DNA of 64,000 nucleotides from Streptomyces sp. CBMA29 (GCF_014596445.1 NZ_MECL01000271.1:62001-126000), one strand, 5' to 3'. Positions 6,855-15,525 are shown, counted from the stretch's first letter. The notes: a model not told the origin generated them from the sequence alone. Made by a program: numbers and translations.

Positions 6855-8165
6855 ATGACCGTCCATCGCCAGCCAGGCACCGTCATCACCGACCACACAT
6901 TCGCCGTACCGCTCGACCACGCCTCCCCGGACGGGGAGCGGATCGAGGTCTATGCCCGCGAGGTCGTAGCGGCGGGCCGGGAGCACGAGTCGTTGCCTTG
7001 GCTGCTGTATCTCCAGGGCGGTCCGGGCTTCGGCTCGCCGCGTCCGCTGGGACGGGACGGCTGGCTGCCGCGCGCGCTCGACGACTTCCGGGTGCTGCTG
7101 CTCGACCAGCGCGGCACCGGGCGCTCCACTCCCGCCACCCGCCAGACGCTGCCCACCCGCGGCGACGCCGCCGCCCAAGCGCACTACCTGTCGTACTTCA
7201 GGGCCGACTCGATCGTCCGGGACTGCGAATTCATCAGGCGTCAACTCCTCGGAGAGGACGTGCGCTGGAGTGTGCTGGGGCAGAGTTTCGGCGGCTTCTG
7301 CGCGGTCACCTATCTGTCGTCGGCGCCCGAAGGTCTGCGGGAAGTGTTCGTCACGGGCGGCCTGCCGGGTCTTGATGTGACCGCCGAGGCCGTCTACCGC
7401 GCCGCCTATCCCCGCATCGAGCGCAAGAACATCGCCCACTACACCCGTTACCCCGAAGACGTCGAGACGGTGCGCACCATCGTCCGCCGCCTGCGCGACG
7501 AGGCGGTGGCACTGCCCGGCGGAGGCCGCCTGACACCTGAGGCGTTCCAGTCCCTCGGCCTGATGCTCGGCACCGGCACCGGTTCGCACACCCTGCACTA
7601 TCTGGTGGAGTACGCCTTCGTGACGGGTCCCTCCGGTCCCGTCTTCTCCGACTCCTTTCTCTCCCAGGTCCAGCAGCATCTGTCCTTCGCCGCGAATCCC
7701 CTTTACGCGGTACTGCACGAGTCGGTCTACGGACAGCAGTCCGTCTCTCCTCATGGCACCGGCTGGGCCGCCGAGGCCGTCCGTGGTGAATTCCCGCGGT
7801 TCGACGCGGAGCGCGCGCTGGCAGGGGACGCTCCCGTGCTGTTCACGGGAGAGAGCATCCACCCGTGGATGTTCACGTCCGATCCGGCGCTCGCACCACT
7901 GCGCGAGACGGCGGAGCTTGTCGCGCGCCGCGAGACGTGGCCGGACCTTTATGACACCCGGCAGTTGGCTGCCAATGAGATTCCGGTGGCCGCGGTGATC
8001 TACCACGACGACATGTACGTCGACACCGCCCACTCGCTGGCCACCGCGCGTGCGGTGCGCGGGTTGCGGACCTGGGTCACCGACGAGTTCGAACACGACG
8101 GTCTCCGGGTGAGTGGCGGCCGGGTCCTCGACCGGCTGATCCGACTGGCCCGCGGCGAGTTGTAG
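6855..8165 (+). CDS. Alpha/beta hydrolase of the prolyl aminopeptidase family
   Basis: This 436-residue cytosolic alpha/beta hydrolase has the oxyanion motif GGPGFG (55-60), LLLDQRGTGRS (81-91) and the nucleophile elbow GQSFGG with Ser144. The acid probably lies in YHDDMYVDTAHS and the His in FEHDGLR near the end. DQRGxGxS plus GxSxGG is the hallmark of proline iminopeptidases (peptidase family S33), which remove N-terminal proline from peptides. The length of about 430 residues fits the larger actinobacterial subgroup. The ATG is preceded by AAAAGAGA. The last 89 bp overlap the 3' end of the convergent DUF4192 gene, so the two transcripts are antisense at their ends. Specificity beyond the S33 family is not established. 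Confidence 0.8.
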   Translation: MTVHRQPGTVITDHTFAVPLDHASPDGERIEVYAREVVAAGREHESLPWLLYLQGGPGFGSPRPLGRDGWLPRALDDFRVLLLDQRGTGRSTPATRQTLPTRGDAAAQAHYLSYFRADSIVRDCEFIRRQLLGEDVRWSVLGQSFGGFCAVTYLSSAPEGLREVFVTGGLPGLDVTAEAVYRAAYPRIERKNIAHYTRYPEDVETVRTIVRRLRDEAVALPGGGRLTPEAFQSLGLMLGTGTGSHTLHYLVEYAFVTGPSGPVFSDSFLSQVQQHLSFAANPLYAVLHESVYGQQSVSPHGTGWAAEAVRGEFPRFDAERALAGDAPVLFTGESIHPWMFTSDPALAPLRETAELVARRETWPDLYDTRQLAANEIPVAAVIYHDDMYVDTAHSLATARAVRGLRTWVTDEFEHDGLRVSGGRVLDRLIRLARGEL

Positions 8166-9315
8166 TCGAGGCGATCACGCGCTGCCGCCGCTCCTGCCTC
8201 AGGCTCCGCCGCAACAGCTCAGGGTCCAGACCCTCGTTGACGGAGTGGTGGAGCAACCGCGCGAAGGTGTAGTGGGGTTCGAGGTCCAGCGCGAGGCCGA
8301 GGGCGACCCGCGCCTCGGCCTCGTCCCCCGAGGACCAGGCGACCCAGCCCGCCAGGGCGAGCGGGGCTGCGGCATGGTCCGCGTACGGTCCTGCGCAGCG
8401 CCGGGCGAGCGCCCGCCACAGTCGAAGGGCGGCGTCCGCCTGCGCGGGTTCCATCCATTCGGCGGCGCGGTCGCGTGCCATGCGGTCCTGGAGGCCGAGG
8501 ATGACCGCCGCGGCCTCGTCGTCGGCGAGGAGCCGGTCGTCCCGCCGGTCCGCGCGTGCGGGATCGTCGATCCGCGGCGCGGAGCGGAACTTCTCAAGTG
8601 CCGCACGGGCCAGGGCGAGTGTTCGCTGCCGGACGCTCTCGCAGTCACCGTCGTTGAGCATGCGGGGCACCAATTCGGCGCAGGCCGCGTCGAGGGCGAT
8701 CTCGTGTTCACGATCCCGTGACTCGGACGGCTTCAGCCTGGCTTCCAAGTCCCGCAGCGAACCCGGCGCCGGGATTCCCGCGTAGGCGCTGGCCGCCGCC
8801 ATCGTGGACCGGCCGGGCGGGGCCAGTACCGTTCCCTCCACCGGGGCGGTCTCCTCAGGGCGGCAGTACGACCACCAACGGCCGGCCGAGACGCACAACG
8901 CCTCGATGACGGGCACGTCCAGCGCCCCGCAGGCCACCCGGATCCGCTGGGCGAGCGGCCTCAGCCTTTCCATCACGGCCGACGCGCGCTCCCCCTCACG
9001 CGGGTCCCGGCACAGGAACAGCACGATGGCGTCGGGTCGCCCACCGCGCCGGGTGCTGTTCCTCACCAGACAGTCGGCGAGTTGGTCGGCGGTCTCCGGC
9101 CACTCACGCGGGTCGTCCGGCAGGCCCAGTCGCAGTCGGCCGCCGAAGCGGCCGTGCTCGCCATGCAGTGCGACGAGCACGACGGAATCATTGGGATGAA
9201 AACCCATCAAGTATGGCAATGCGTCCGCCAGGTCGGCGGGCCCGCGCAAAGTGACCTTGACGTCGACCGCTTCGGGTGATGACTCTCCGTGCTGAATCTC
9301 GTTGCTCTGTGTCAT
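8077..9315 (-). CDS. DUF4192 domain protein
   Basis: This 412-residue protein has the DUF4192 pattern in the first 340 residues (VTLRGPADLADALPYLMGFHPNDSVVLVAL near the N-terminus, then repeated helical segments with WRALARRCAGPYADHAAAPLALAGWVAW). DUF4192 proteins are common in actinobacteria and have no known biochemical role. The last 50 residues are basic and low complexity (TTTRRGPVGSAGRGPGRH), a tail seen in many Streptomyces members. There is no signal peptide or membrane segment. It is divergent from recQ across a 133-bp spacer that carries two DnaA boxes, and its 3' end overlaps the convergent hydrolase by 89 bp. Confidence 0.8.
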   Translation of the reverse strand: MTQSNEIQHGESSPEAVDVKVTLRGPADLADALPYLMGFHPNDSVVLVALHGEHGRFGGRLRLGLPDDPREWPETADQLADCLVRNSTRRGGRPDAIVLFLCRDPREGERASAVMERLRPLAQRIRVACGALDVPVIEALCVSAGRWWSYCRPEETAPVEGTVLAPPGRSTMAAASAYAGIPAPGSLRDLEARLKPSESRDREHEIALDAACAELVPRMLNDGDCESVRQRTLALARAALEKFRSAPRIDDPARADRRDDRLLADDEAAAVILGLQDRMARDRAAEWMEPAQADAALRLWRALARRCAGPYADHAAAPLALAGWVAWSSGDEAEARVALGLALDLEPHYTFARLLHHSVNEGLDPELLRRSLRQERRQRVIASTTTRRGPVGSAGRGPGRHSPGDRRVRTRR

Positions 9316-9364
9316 GGGATTGACGATGCCGTAATCGTGCGAATCACGCCAGACCCCCCAAAAA

Positions 9365-9442
9365 CCTGTGGATAACTTTCGGTGGAGTTATCCACAGGCC
9401 ACGGAGCGGGGTTGGCGCGATGTCGGTGCGATCAGGTTGCAT
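9365..9442 (+). promoter_or_regulatory. recQ promoter: paired DnaA boxes plus RecA-NDp-like motif
   Basis: CCTGTGGATAACT (9365-9377) and AGTTATCCACAGG (9386-9398) form a perfect 13-bp inverted repeat with an 8-nt spacer. Each arm contains the exact 9-mer TTATCCACA. Downstream, ATGTCGGTG (9420-9428), 8 nt, and TTGCAT (9437-9442) match the damage promoter pattern TTGTCRGTG-N8-TANNNT at all but two positions. Six nt later is the recQ ATG, which implies a leaderless transcript. The arm nearest the gene has the same orientation and spacing as in the recA and lhr promoters. Confidence 0.7.
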
Positions 9443-9448
9443 GGGGGC

Positions 9449-11629
9449 ATGACCGAGACCCCCACCGCGCTGCGTTCCGCGGCCGACACCGTACTGAGCC
9501 GACTCGTCGGCGCCGAGCCGGGCACCGCACGGCTCCGCGAGGACCAGTGGCTCGCCGTCGAGTCGCTGGTCGCGCACGGCCGCAGAACGCTGGTCGTCCA
9601 GCGCACCGGCTGGGGGAAGTCGGCCGTGTACTTCGTGGCGACAGCGCTGCTGCGCGAGCGGGGCAGCGGCCCGACCGTCATCGTCTCGCCGCTGCTGGCC
9701 CTCATGCGCAACCAGGTGGAAGCCGCCGCGCGCGCGGGCATCCGGGCCCGCACGATCAACTCGTCCAACACCGAGGAGTGGGGCGAGATCGAGGCGGAGG
9801 TCGCGACCGGTGAGGTGGACGTCCTGCTCGTCAGCCCGGAACGCCTCAACAACCCGGACTTCCGCGATCAGGTGCTGCCCAAGCTCGCTGCCACCACCGG
9901 CCTGCTCGTCGTCGACGAGGCGCACTGCATCTCGGACTGGGGTCACGACTTCCGCCCGGACTACCGACGGCTGCGGACGATGCTCGCCGATCTGCCACCC
10001 GGCGTCCCCGTGCTGGCGACCACGGCCACCGCCAACGCCCGCGTGACCGCGGACGTCGCGGAGCAGCTCGGCACCGGCGCCACCGGACCGGATCAGGAAG
10101 GCGCCCTCATCCTGCGCGGGCCGCTGGACCGCGAGAGCCTGTCACTCGGCGTGCTGCGACTGCCCGACGCCGCCCACAGGCTGGCCTGGCTGGCCGACCA
10201 TCTCGAAACACTTCCGGGCTCCGGCATCATCTACACGCTCACCGTGGCGGCGGCCGACGAGATCACCGCGTTCCTGCGGCAGCGCGGCTTCCCCGTCGCC
10301 TCCTACTCAGGGAAGACCGAGAACGCGGACCGGCAGGCGGCCGAGGCGGATCTGCTCGCCAACCGCGTCAAGGCACTCGTGGCGACCTCGGCCCTGGGCA
10401 TGGGCTTCGACAAGCCCGACCTCGGATTCGTCGTGCACGTCGGATCGCCCTCCTCGCCGATCGCCTACTACCAACAGGTGGGCCGCGCCGGACGCGGCGT
10501 CGACCACGCCGAGGTCCTGCTCCTGCCCGGTCGTGAGGACGAGTCGATCTGGCGGTATTTCGCGTCGCTCGCCTTCCCGCCCGAGGAGCAGGTGCGCCGC
10601 ACCCTGGAGGTACTCGCGGCCTCCGACCGCCCGGTGTCCATCCCCGCGCTGGAGACACGCGTCGATCTGCGCCGCTCCCGCCTGGAGATCATGCTGAAGG
10701 TGCTGGACGTCGACGGCGCGGTGCACCGGGTACGCGGCGGCTGGACCGCGACCGGGCAGCCGTGGGCGTACGACACCGAGCGGTACGCGTGGGTGGCCCG
10801 CCAGCGCGACACCGAACAGCAGGCGATGCGGGACTACGCGACCACCACCGGATGCCGGATGGAGTTCCTGCGCCGGCAGTTGGACGACGAGCAGGCCGCG
10901 CCTTGCGGACGCTGCGACAACTGCGCGGGCGCGCGCTTCCCTCTGGAGGTGTCGAACGCCGCGCTGGACGCGGCACGCGCGGCGCTCGGGCGCCCCGGAG
11001 TCGAGCTGGAAGCACGCAAGATGTGGCCGACCGGTCTCGAGGCGATCGGCGTCGCACTCAAGGGGCGTATTCCCGCGACGGAACAGGCCTCCACCGGGCG
11101 GGCGTTGGGCCGCCTGTCCGACATCGGGTGGGGCAACCGGCTGCGGCCCCTGTTCGCCGAAGGAGCCGTCGACCAGCCGGTTTCGTCGGAAGCGGTGAAC
11201 GCCGTGGTCCAGGTGCTCGCCGACTGGGCCAAGGGGCCCGGCGGTTGGGCCAGCGGCGCACCGGATGCCCCCGCACGCCCGGTCGGCGTGGTCGGTGTCG
11301 CCTCTCGCCGCCACGGCGTGCTGGTGGAATCGCTCAGCACCCGTATCGCGGAGGTCGGCAGAATGCCGCTGCTCGGCCGGGTCGAGTACGCGGAGCAGGG
11401 AGACCCAGGCGGCGTACCGCGCAGTAACAGCGCACAGCGGGTACGCGCCCTGCACGGGGCTTTCGTCGTACCGCAGGAGTTGGCCGCGGCCCTTCAGGCG
11501 AATCCCGGTCCCGTGCTGCTCGTCGACGATCTCGCCGACACGGGCTGGACGCTGGCGGTCCTGGCCAGGCAGCTGCGGCGGGCCGGTGCGACGGCTGTCT
11601 TCCCGCTGGTCCTGGCCGTTCAGGGGTGA
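9449..11629 (+). CDS. recQ: ATP-dependent DNA helicase RecQ with C-terminal phosphoribosyltransferase-like domain
   Basis: This 726-residue SF2 helicase unwinds DNA 3' to 5' in recombination and fork repair. Helicase motifs: Walker A QRTGWGKS (51-58), DEAHC near 155, ALGMGFDKPD, and QQVGRAGRG (motif VI). The RecQ zinc site is C469 with CGRCDNC around 485-491. From about residue 560 a second domain ends in LLVDDLADTGWT (690-701), a PRPP-binding signature of the ComF/PRTase fold, so the protein is a helicase-PRTase fusion known in actinobacteria. The RecQ HRDC domain is absent. The ATG at 9449 is favoured over the out-of-frame ATG at 9441 because it lies 6 nt from the -10. The promoter places it in a candidate DNA-damage regulon. 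Confidence 0.9.
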   Translation: MTETPTALRSAADTVLSRLVGAEPGTARLREDQWLAVESLVAHGRRTLVVQRTGWGKSAVYFVATALLRERGSGPTVIVSPLLALMRNQVEAAARAGIRARTINSSNTEEWGEIEAEVATGEVDVLLVSPERLNNPDFRDQVLPKLAATTGLLVVDEAHCISDWGHDFRPDYRRLRTMLADLPPGVPVLATTATANARVTADVAEQLGTGATGPDQEGALILRGPLDRESLSLGVLRLPDAAHRLAWLADHLETLPGSGIIYTLTVAAADEITAFLRQRGFPVASYSGKTENADRQAAEADLLANRVKALVATSALGMGFDKPDLGFVVHVGSPSSPIAYYQQVGRAGRGVDHAEVLLLPGREDESIWRYFASLAFPPEEQVRRTLEVLAASDRPVSIPALETRVDLRRSRLEIMLKVLDVDGAVHRVRGGWTATGQPWAYDTERYAWVARQRDTEQQAMRDYATTTGCRMEFLRRQLDDEQAAPCGRCDNCAGARFPLEVSNAALDAARAALGRPGVELEARKMWPTGLEAIGVALKGRIPATEQASTGRALGRLSDIGWGNRLRPLFAEGAVDQPVSSEAVNAVVQVLADWAKGPGGWASGAPDAPARPVGVVGVASRRHGVLVESLSTRIAEVGRMPLLGRVEYAEQGDPGGVPRSNSAQRVRALHGAFVVPQELAAALQANPGPVLLVDDLADTGWTLAVLARQLRRAGATAVFPLVLAVQG

Positions 11630-11700
11630 ACGTGCGTGGCGACGCGCCGGACGGGACAGGATCTAAGCGGCGGACAGGTCCATACCGGTCGGCGGCTTCA

Positions 11701-11723
11701 ATTGCCCGTTGCCGCGGGGCAAT
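11701..11723. terminator. Hairpin after recQ
   Basis: ATTGCCC and GGGCAAT form a 7-bp stem with a 9-nt loop, flanked by TCAATT and AATTGA, which could extend the pairing at a distance. It lies in the 196-bp gap between recQ and the next gene. There is no T-run. It may be a weak terminator or a binding dyad. Nothing else is evident in this gap. Confidence 0.3.
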
Positions 11724-11825
11724 ACGGGAGCGAGAATTGATGCCGGATCCCCTATCGGCTCATCGAGCCATCTGACCGGCGTGCGCCCGCGCCCGGTCTA
11801 CGGGTGCATCCATGAAAGGAGGACC

Positions 11826-12416
11826 GTGACCATCGGCTTCGTTCCGGAGACGTCCTCCGCCGCAACTTCCCTCGCGTCGCGCACTCTGGAGCCGGCCGAA
11901 TGGGCAAGCATCGGCGTACCTTTGCTGGCCAATCCGCGTGACGTGATCAAGGACCTGCACGCCCGGCACCTGCCGTCCCCGTCCACCGCGGTGATCGCGG
12001 TGTACGACCCGGACGGCCGGATCCGGGCCAGCGCCTCCTTCACCTCCCGCAGCGGGGTGGTCGACGGCTGGGAACGGCGCAATGCGCTGCTCTCGCACCT
12101 GCGCCGTGTCATCCCGCACGATCTGCGACTGCGCAAGCCCGTACGCACCGCAGTGCTGATGGTCTGCCGGGACGGTGGTCCCGGCTGGACCGAGGAGGAC
12201 GGGGCGTGGATGTGGGGGCTGCGTGACGCCTGCACCTTGCACGGCCTTCGCTCCGGGTCGTACGTCACCCTGACCGCCGATGGCTGGAATGTGATCGGCG
12301 AGAACCGCGTCGGTCGCACACCGAACGCCGCTTCATGGTCGCGGCGGCCACGCGACGCGGCGCACGGCATCCCCGGAGGGACGACGCAGGCTCTTCGCCG
12401 CGCGGCCGCGCGCTGA
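11826..12416 (+). CDS. Conserved protein of unknown function
   Basis: This 196-residue cytosolic protein has no recognisable family motif. The GTG start at 11826 is well supported by AAAGGAGGA just upstream; the open frame extends further 5' but without a ribosome site. The central part (DVIKDLHARHLPSPSTAVIAVYDPD to LRKPVRTAVLMVCRDGGPGW) alternates hydrophobic strands and charged helices and looks like a compact alpha/beta domain. The last 30 residues are Arg/Ala-rich. Base composition and codon use match the neighbours. It sits downstream of recQ and convergent with the next gene, separated from it by 3 bp, so their ends must be processed separately. I do not assign a function. Confidence 0.65.
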   Translation: MTIGFVPETSSAATSLASRTLEPAEWASIGVPLLANPRDVIKDLHARHLPSPSTAVIAVYDPDGRIRASASFTSRSGVVDGWERRNALLSHLRRVIPHDLRLRKPVRTAVLMVCRDGGPGWTEEDGAWMWGLRDACTLHGLRSGSYVTLTADGWNVIGENRVGRTPNAASWSRRPRDAAHGIPGGTTQALRRAAAR

Positions 12417-12419
12417 CGG

Positions 12420-13097
12420 TCAGGCGCTGGCCCCCAGCAGGGAATTGGCCCTGGTCGGGTCGCCGCAGACGATCAGCAGGACGCCCGCGTGGGCCAGTGC
12501 GCCCGCCAGCGCCCTCGGCAGCGTGTCGTCACTTCCGCCGTTGACGGCGACGACCACGACCGGTCGCCCGGTGGTCCGTTCGGCGGAGATGCCGGCGTAG
12601 AAGACGTCGTCGGCCGCGTCGTGCTGCGCCCAGTAGGACGCTTCGCCGAAGGTGAGCTCGTGCGCCGCCCACGGGTGCTGGTCACCGGTGGTGAGGACCA
12701 GGATCTCGCCGGGCGCCCGACCCGTGTCAAGCAGCAGGTCGACCGTCTCGTCGGCGGCGTCGAGCGCACCGTCGGTCGGCGCGGGGATGAGTTGGATCTG
12801 GGCGGCGGCGGGCTCTTGCGCACGCTGCTGCGGCACGGTGGGAGGGACCGCCGTCGCGGCCGGGGTCACCGGGCCGGAGGGAACAGCGGGACCAGGGGTA
12901 CCGCTGGGACGGGCGGGGCCGTGACGGCCCGGACCGACGCCTGCGGCGGCTTCCCTCGGCGGCGCGGGACGCGGTGCTGCGGGCCGCGGCGGACCGGGGA
13001 CAGGACGGGGGGTCGACGCACTGCGGCCGGTGGCCGGAGCTGTACGGGGACCCGGGACGCTCTCGTGAATCTGAGGCTCCTCGGGGATGAGAGGCAT
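12420..13097 (-). CDS. Proline-rich hypothetical protein beside rnhB
   Basis: This 225-residue protein has an N-terminal half (1-100) that is disordered and very rich in Pro, Ala and Arg (PGPPRPAAPRPAPPREAAAG). The C-terminal half is a compact alpha/beta domain (LDAADETVDLLLDTGRAPGEILVLTTGDQHPW, RPVVVVAVNGGSDDTLPRALAGALAHAGVLLIVCGDP). The strand-loop spacing loosely recalls the C-terminal part of UvrD-like or nucleotide-binding folds, but no P-loop is present. It is transcribed after rnhB, with a 54-bp gap, so it is probably cotranscribed. The function is unknown. Confidence 0.6.
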   Translation of the reverse strand: MPLIPEEPQIHESVPGPRTAPATGRSASTPRPVPGPPRPAAPRPAPPREAAAGVGPGRHGPARPSGTPGPAVPSGPVTPAATAVPPTVPQQRAQEPAAAQIQLIPAPTDGALDAADETVDLLLDTGRAPGEILVLTTGDQHPWAAHELTFGEASYWAQHDAADDVFYAGISAERTTGRPVVVVAVNGGSDDTLPRALAGALAHAGVLLIVCGDPTRANSLLGASA

Positions 13098-13151
13098 GAG
13101 TTGATGTCTATCAAATGCCGCACGGATGCGCAGCGGGGGGTGGCGTGTGAA

Positions 13152-13838
13152 TCAGAAATCGAAACCGAGTTGTTCCCCTGACTCGACCGGCTGACGGACC
13201 TTCTTGAGGTGCTGCCAGCGGGGCAGCGCGTCCAGATACGACCACGACATCCGGTGCTGTGCGGTGGGCCCCAACTCCTCCAGGGCCGCACGGTGAACAG
13301 GAGACGGATATCCGGCGTTGTCGGCGAAGGCGAACGGCGTGTAATCCGCGCCGAGTTCAGCCATCGCCGCATCCCGCTGCACTTTGGCGATGACGGACGC
13401 GGCGGCGACCGCGACACAGGACTGGTCGCCCTTGATCACGGTCCTGACCTTCCAGGAACCGCCGAGGTAATTGTGCTTGCCGTCGAGGATCACCGCATCG
13501 GGCCGTTCCGGCAGTCCCTCCAGCGCGCGTACGGCCGCCAGTCGGAGCGCGGCCGTCATCCCGAGATCGTCGATCTCCTCGGGTGAGGCGTGCCCGAGGG
13601 CGTAGGAGGTGACCCAGTCGCCGAGGACGGCGGCCAGCCGAGCCCTGCGCTTGGGGGTGATCAGCTTGGAGTCGGTCAACCCCTCGGGCGCGCGGCGCAA
13701 TCCGGTGACAGCGGCGCACACGGTGACGGGCCCGGCCCAGGCGCCGCGGCCGACTTCGTCCACACCCGCGACGGTCCGCGCCCCGAGGGTGGCACGAAGG
13801 GAGCGTTCGACGCTGTGGGTGGGTGGTTCGTACGGCAT
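13152..13838 (-). CDS. rnhB: Ribonuclease HII
   Basis: This 228-residue enzyme nicks RNA in RNA-DNA hybrids and single ribonucleotides in duplex DNA. It has the family's first acidic motif [13 protein letters not shown] (Asp-Glu pair near 25-26), [12 protein letters not shown] with the second catalytic Asp, the [16 protein letters not shown] helix and the C-terminal [12 protein letters not shown]. The length is typical of RNase HII (200-260). The ATG at 13838 is chosen; a longer frame upstream has no ribosome site and poor similarity. The next gene upstream is the ADP-ribosylglycohydrolase, 49 bp away. Confidence 0.92.
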   Translation of the reverse strand: MPYEPPTHSVERSLRATLGARTVAGVDEVGRGAWAGPVTVCAAVTGLRRAPEGLTDSKLITPKRRARLAAVLGDWVTSYALGHASPEEIDDLGMTAALRLAAVRALEGLPERPDAVILDGKHNYLGGSWKVRTVIKGDQSCVAVAAASVIAKVQRDAAMAELGADYTPFAFADNAGYPSPVHRAALEELGPTAQHRMSWSYLDALPRWQHLKKVRQPVESGEQLGFDF

Positions 13839-13887
13839 GGCAGTACCAAGCGTACCCCGCTGCTTCGCGCCGTCCCACGGCGGTCGG

Positions 13888-14793
13888 TCAGTCGGACAAC
13901 GCCCAGGCCGGGAGGACTTCGGTCCGCTCCCGCCATTCGCCCGGCGGTCGGCCACCGGGCCGGGACGCGACGATGCCGCCGACGATCGCGCAGGTCGTGT
14001 CCACATCGCCACCGGCTCTGGCGGTGGCCCAGAACGCCTGCTCGTAGTCGTCGAGATGGCGGGCCGCCGCCCACAGGGCGAAGGGCACGGTGTCATGGGC
14101 GCTGGTGCGCCTGCCGCAGCCCAGCACGGCGGCCACCGTGGCGACGTCCGCGTAGTCGAGCATGTCCCTGGCTCGTCGGATGCCCGCGTGTACCGCGCTG
14201 CGCGGTACGAGGTCGAGAACCGCGCCGAGGAGGTCGGACGGGGCCTCGGGTCCCATGGGGTCGGCGACGAGGGCCGCCGCCGCGGCGACCGCCATGGCTC
14301 CGACGACCGCCTCCCGATGCTGATGCGTCGTGTAGGCGGAGATCTCCGCCTGATGGGTGGCCTGGACCGCGTCACCCGCGTACCAGGCACCGAGCGGTGC
14401 GACCCGCATCGCGGCCCCATTGCCCCACGAGCCCTGCCCGTTGAACAGGTCGGCCGCGAGTTCCCGCCAGTCGCCGCCTTCCTGGCGGATCAGCCGCAGC
14501 ATACGGTTGACGGCCGGGCCGTAGCCGCGGTCGAAGTCGTGGTGCTCGGCGAAGGAGTGGGCCAGGGCGTCCTGGTCAACACGTCCGTGCTTGATCAGCA
14601 CGGCGACCACCGAGCAGGCCATCTCGGTGTCGTCCGTCCACCCCCATGTGCCGGGTGGCAGCTGGCTGTTCTGGAGTGCCGGGTAGTTGGCGGGGACGAA
14701 GAACTGGGAGCCCAGGGCGTCGCCCACGGCCAGCCCGCGGAGGCTGGCCACGGCGCGCGCGGCGCGGTCGGTTTCAGTGGGATGAGGGGTCAT
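13888..14793 (-). CDS. ADP-ribosylglycohydrolase family protein
   Basis: This 301-residue DraG/ARH-type hydrolase removes ADP-ribose from proteins or small molecules using a binuclear Mg site. It has GDALGSQ (24-30), GWTDDTEMA (metal ligands at 53-58) and the C-terminal [20 protein letters not shown], which supplies the remaining ligands, so the active site looks complete. The ATG at 14793 gives a start close to the conserved core; an in-frame upstream extension of 20 codons lacks support. The natural substrate in Streptomyces is unknown. Confidence 0.85.
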   Translation of the reverse strand: MTPHPTETDRAARAVASLRGLAVGDALGSQFFVPANYPALQNSQLPPGTWGWTDDTEMACSVVAVLIKHGRVDQDALAHSFAEHHDFDRGYGPAVNRMLRLIRQEGGDWRELAADLFNGQGSWGNGAAMRVAPLGAWYAGDAVQATHQAEISAYTTHQHREAVVGAMAVAAAAALVADPMGPEAPSDLLGAVLDLVPRSAVHAGIRRARDMLDYADVATVAAVLGCGRRTSAHDTVPFALWAAARHLDDYEQAFWATARAGGDVDTTCAIVGGIVASRPGGRPPGEWRERTEVLPAWALSD

Positions 14794-14862
14794 GGCGTCG
14801 GAAACTCTGACATCGTGTCCGATCCCGGTCAATCTCCGTGTGCCCAAAGTCACCGGCCGACT

Positions 14863-15525
14863 TCACCACTCCCCGCCGCCAGGCGGGCCGGGCGTCCGCC
14901 ACCTCGCGAACGGCCGGTCCAGGGTGTAGCCGCCGGAGGGGCCGAGCAGGAGTGTGCGGCTCTCGGCGTTGTCAGGGTTGGACAGCGCCTCGAACTCCTC
15001 CACCGTCCAGTGGAACCAGCGCATGCAGAACAGCCGCATCGTCAGCCCGTGGGTGACCATCAGCACGTTCGGCGGGAAGTCCTCCTTGTCGAAGGCGCGG
15101 TACAGAGTCTCCAGGAAGGCCCCGACCCGGTCGTAGACGTCCGCGCCGCTCTCCCCCATCGCGAAGCGGTAGAAGAAGTGACCGTAGGCATCGCGGGCTT
15201 TGCGCTGCCGCTGGATGTCCTCGACGTCCTGCCAGTTTCCCCAGTCCTGTTCCCGCAGGCGCGGCTCCTCCTTGGCCCGGGTCAGCCGGGGGTCGAGCCC
15301 CAGCGCCCGGAAGGTGTGCCAGGTGCGGCGGTACGGAGAGACGAATGCCTGGCCCCGTTCGTCGCCGAACAGCTCACGCAAGCCCGCTCCCGCCTCCGTC
15401 GCCTGTTGAAGGCCGGTGGCAGTGAGTTCCAGGGCGTGGTCCGGCACCCGCTCGTAAATGGTGTCGTCCCTGTTTCCCTGGGACTCGCCGTGCCGGATGA
15501 GCACGATGCGGCGAGGGCGTCCCAT
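14863..15525 (-). CDS. Histidine phosphatase family protein
   Basis: This 220-residue phosphoglycerate-mutase-like phosphatase has the catalytic motif RHGES (11-15, His12 as phospho-acceptor), the second Arg in SPYRRTWHT and the second His in MVTHGLTMR. The substrate is not predictable from the sequence. It starts at the ATG at 15525 and lies 69 bp upstream of the ADP-ribosylglycohydrolase gene in the same direction. The region further upstream holds only the stump of a dehydrogenase gene. Confidence 0.85.
   Translation of the reverse strand: MGRPRRIVLIRHGESQGNRDDTIYERVPDHALELTATGLQQATEAGAGLRELFGDERGQAFVSPYRRTWHTFRALGLDPRLTRAKEEPRLREQDWGNWQDVEDIQRQRKARDAYGHFFYRFAMGESGADVYDRVGAFLETLYRAFDKEDFPPNVLMVTHGLTMRLFCMRWFHWTVEEFEALSNPDNAESRTLLLGPSGGYTLDRPFARWRTPGPPGGGEW

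Noticed and set aside
9365-9398. Replication origin at the paired DnaA boxes
   Set aside because: Only two boxes, no cluster, no AT-rich unwinding region and no dnaA/dnaN neighbourhood.
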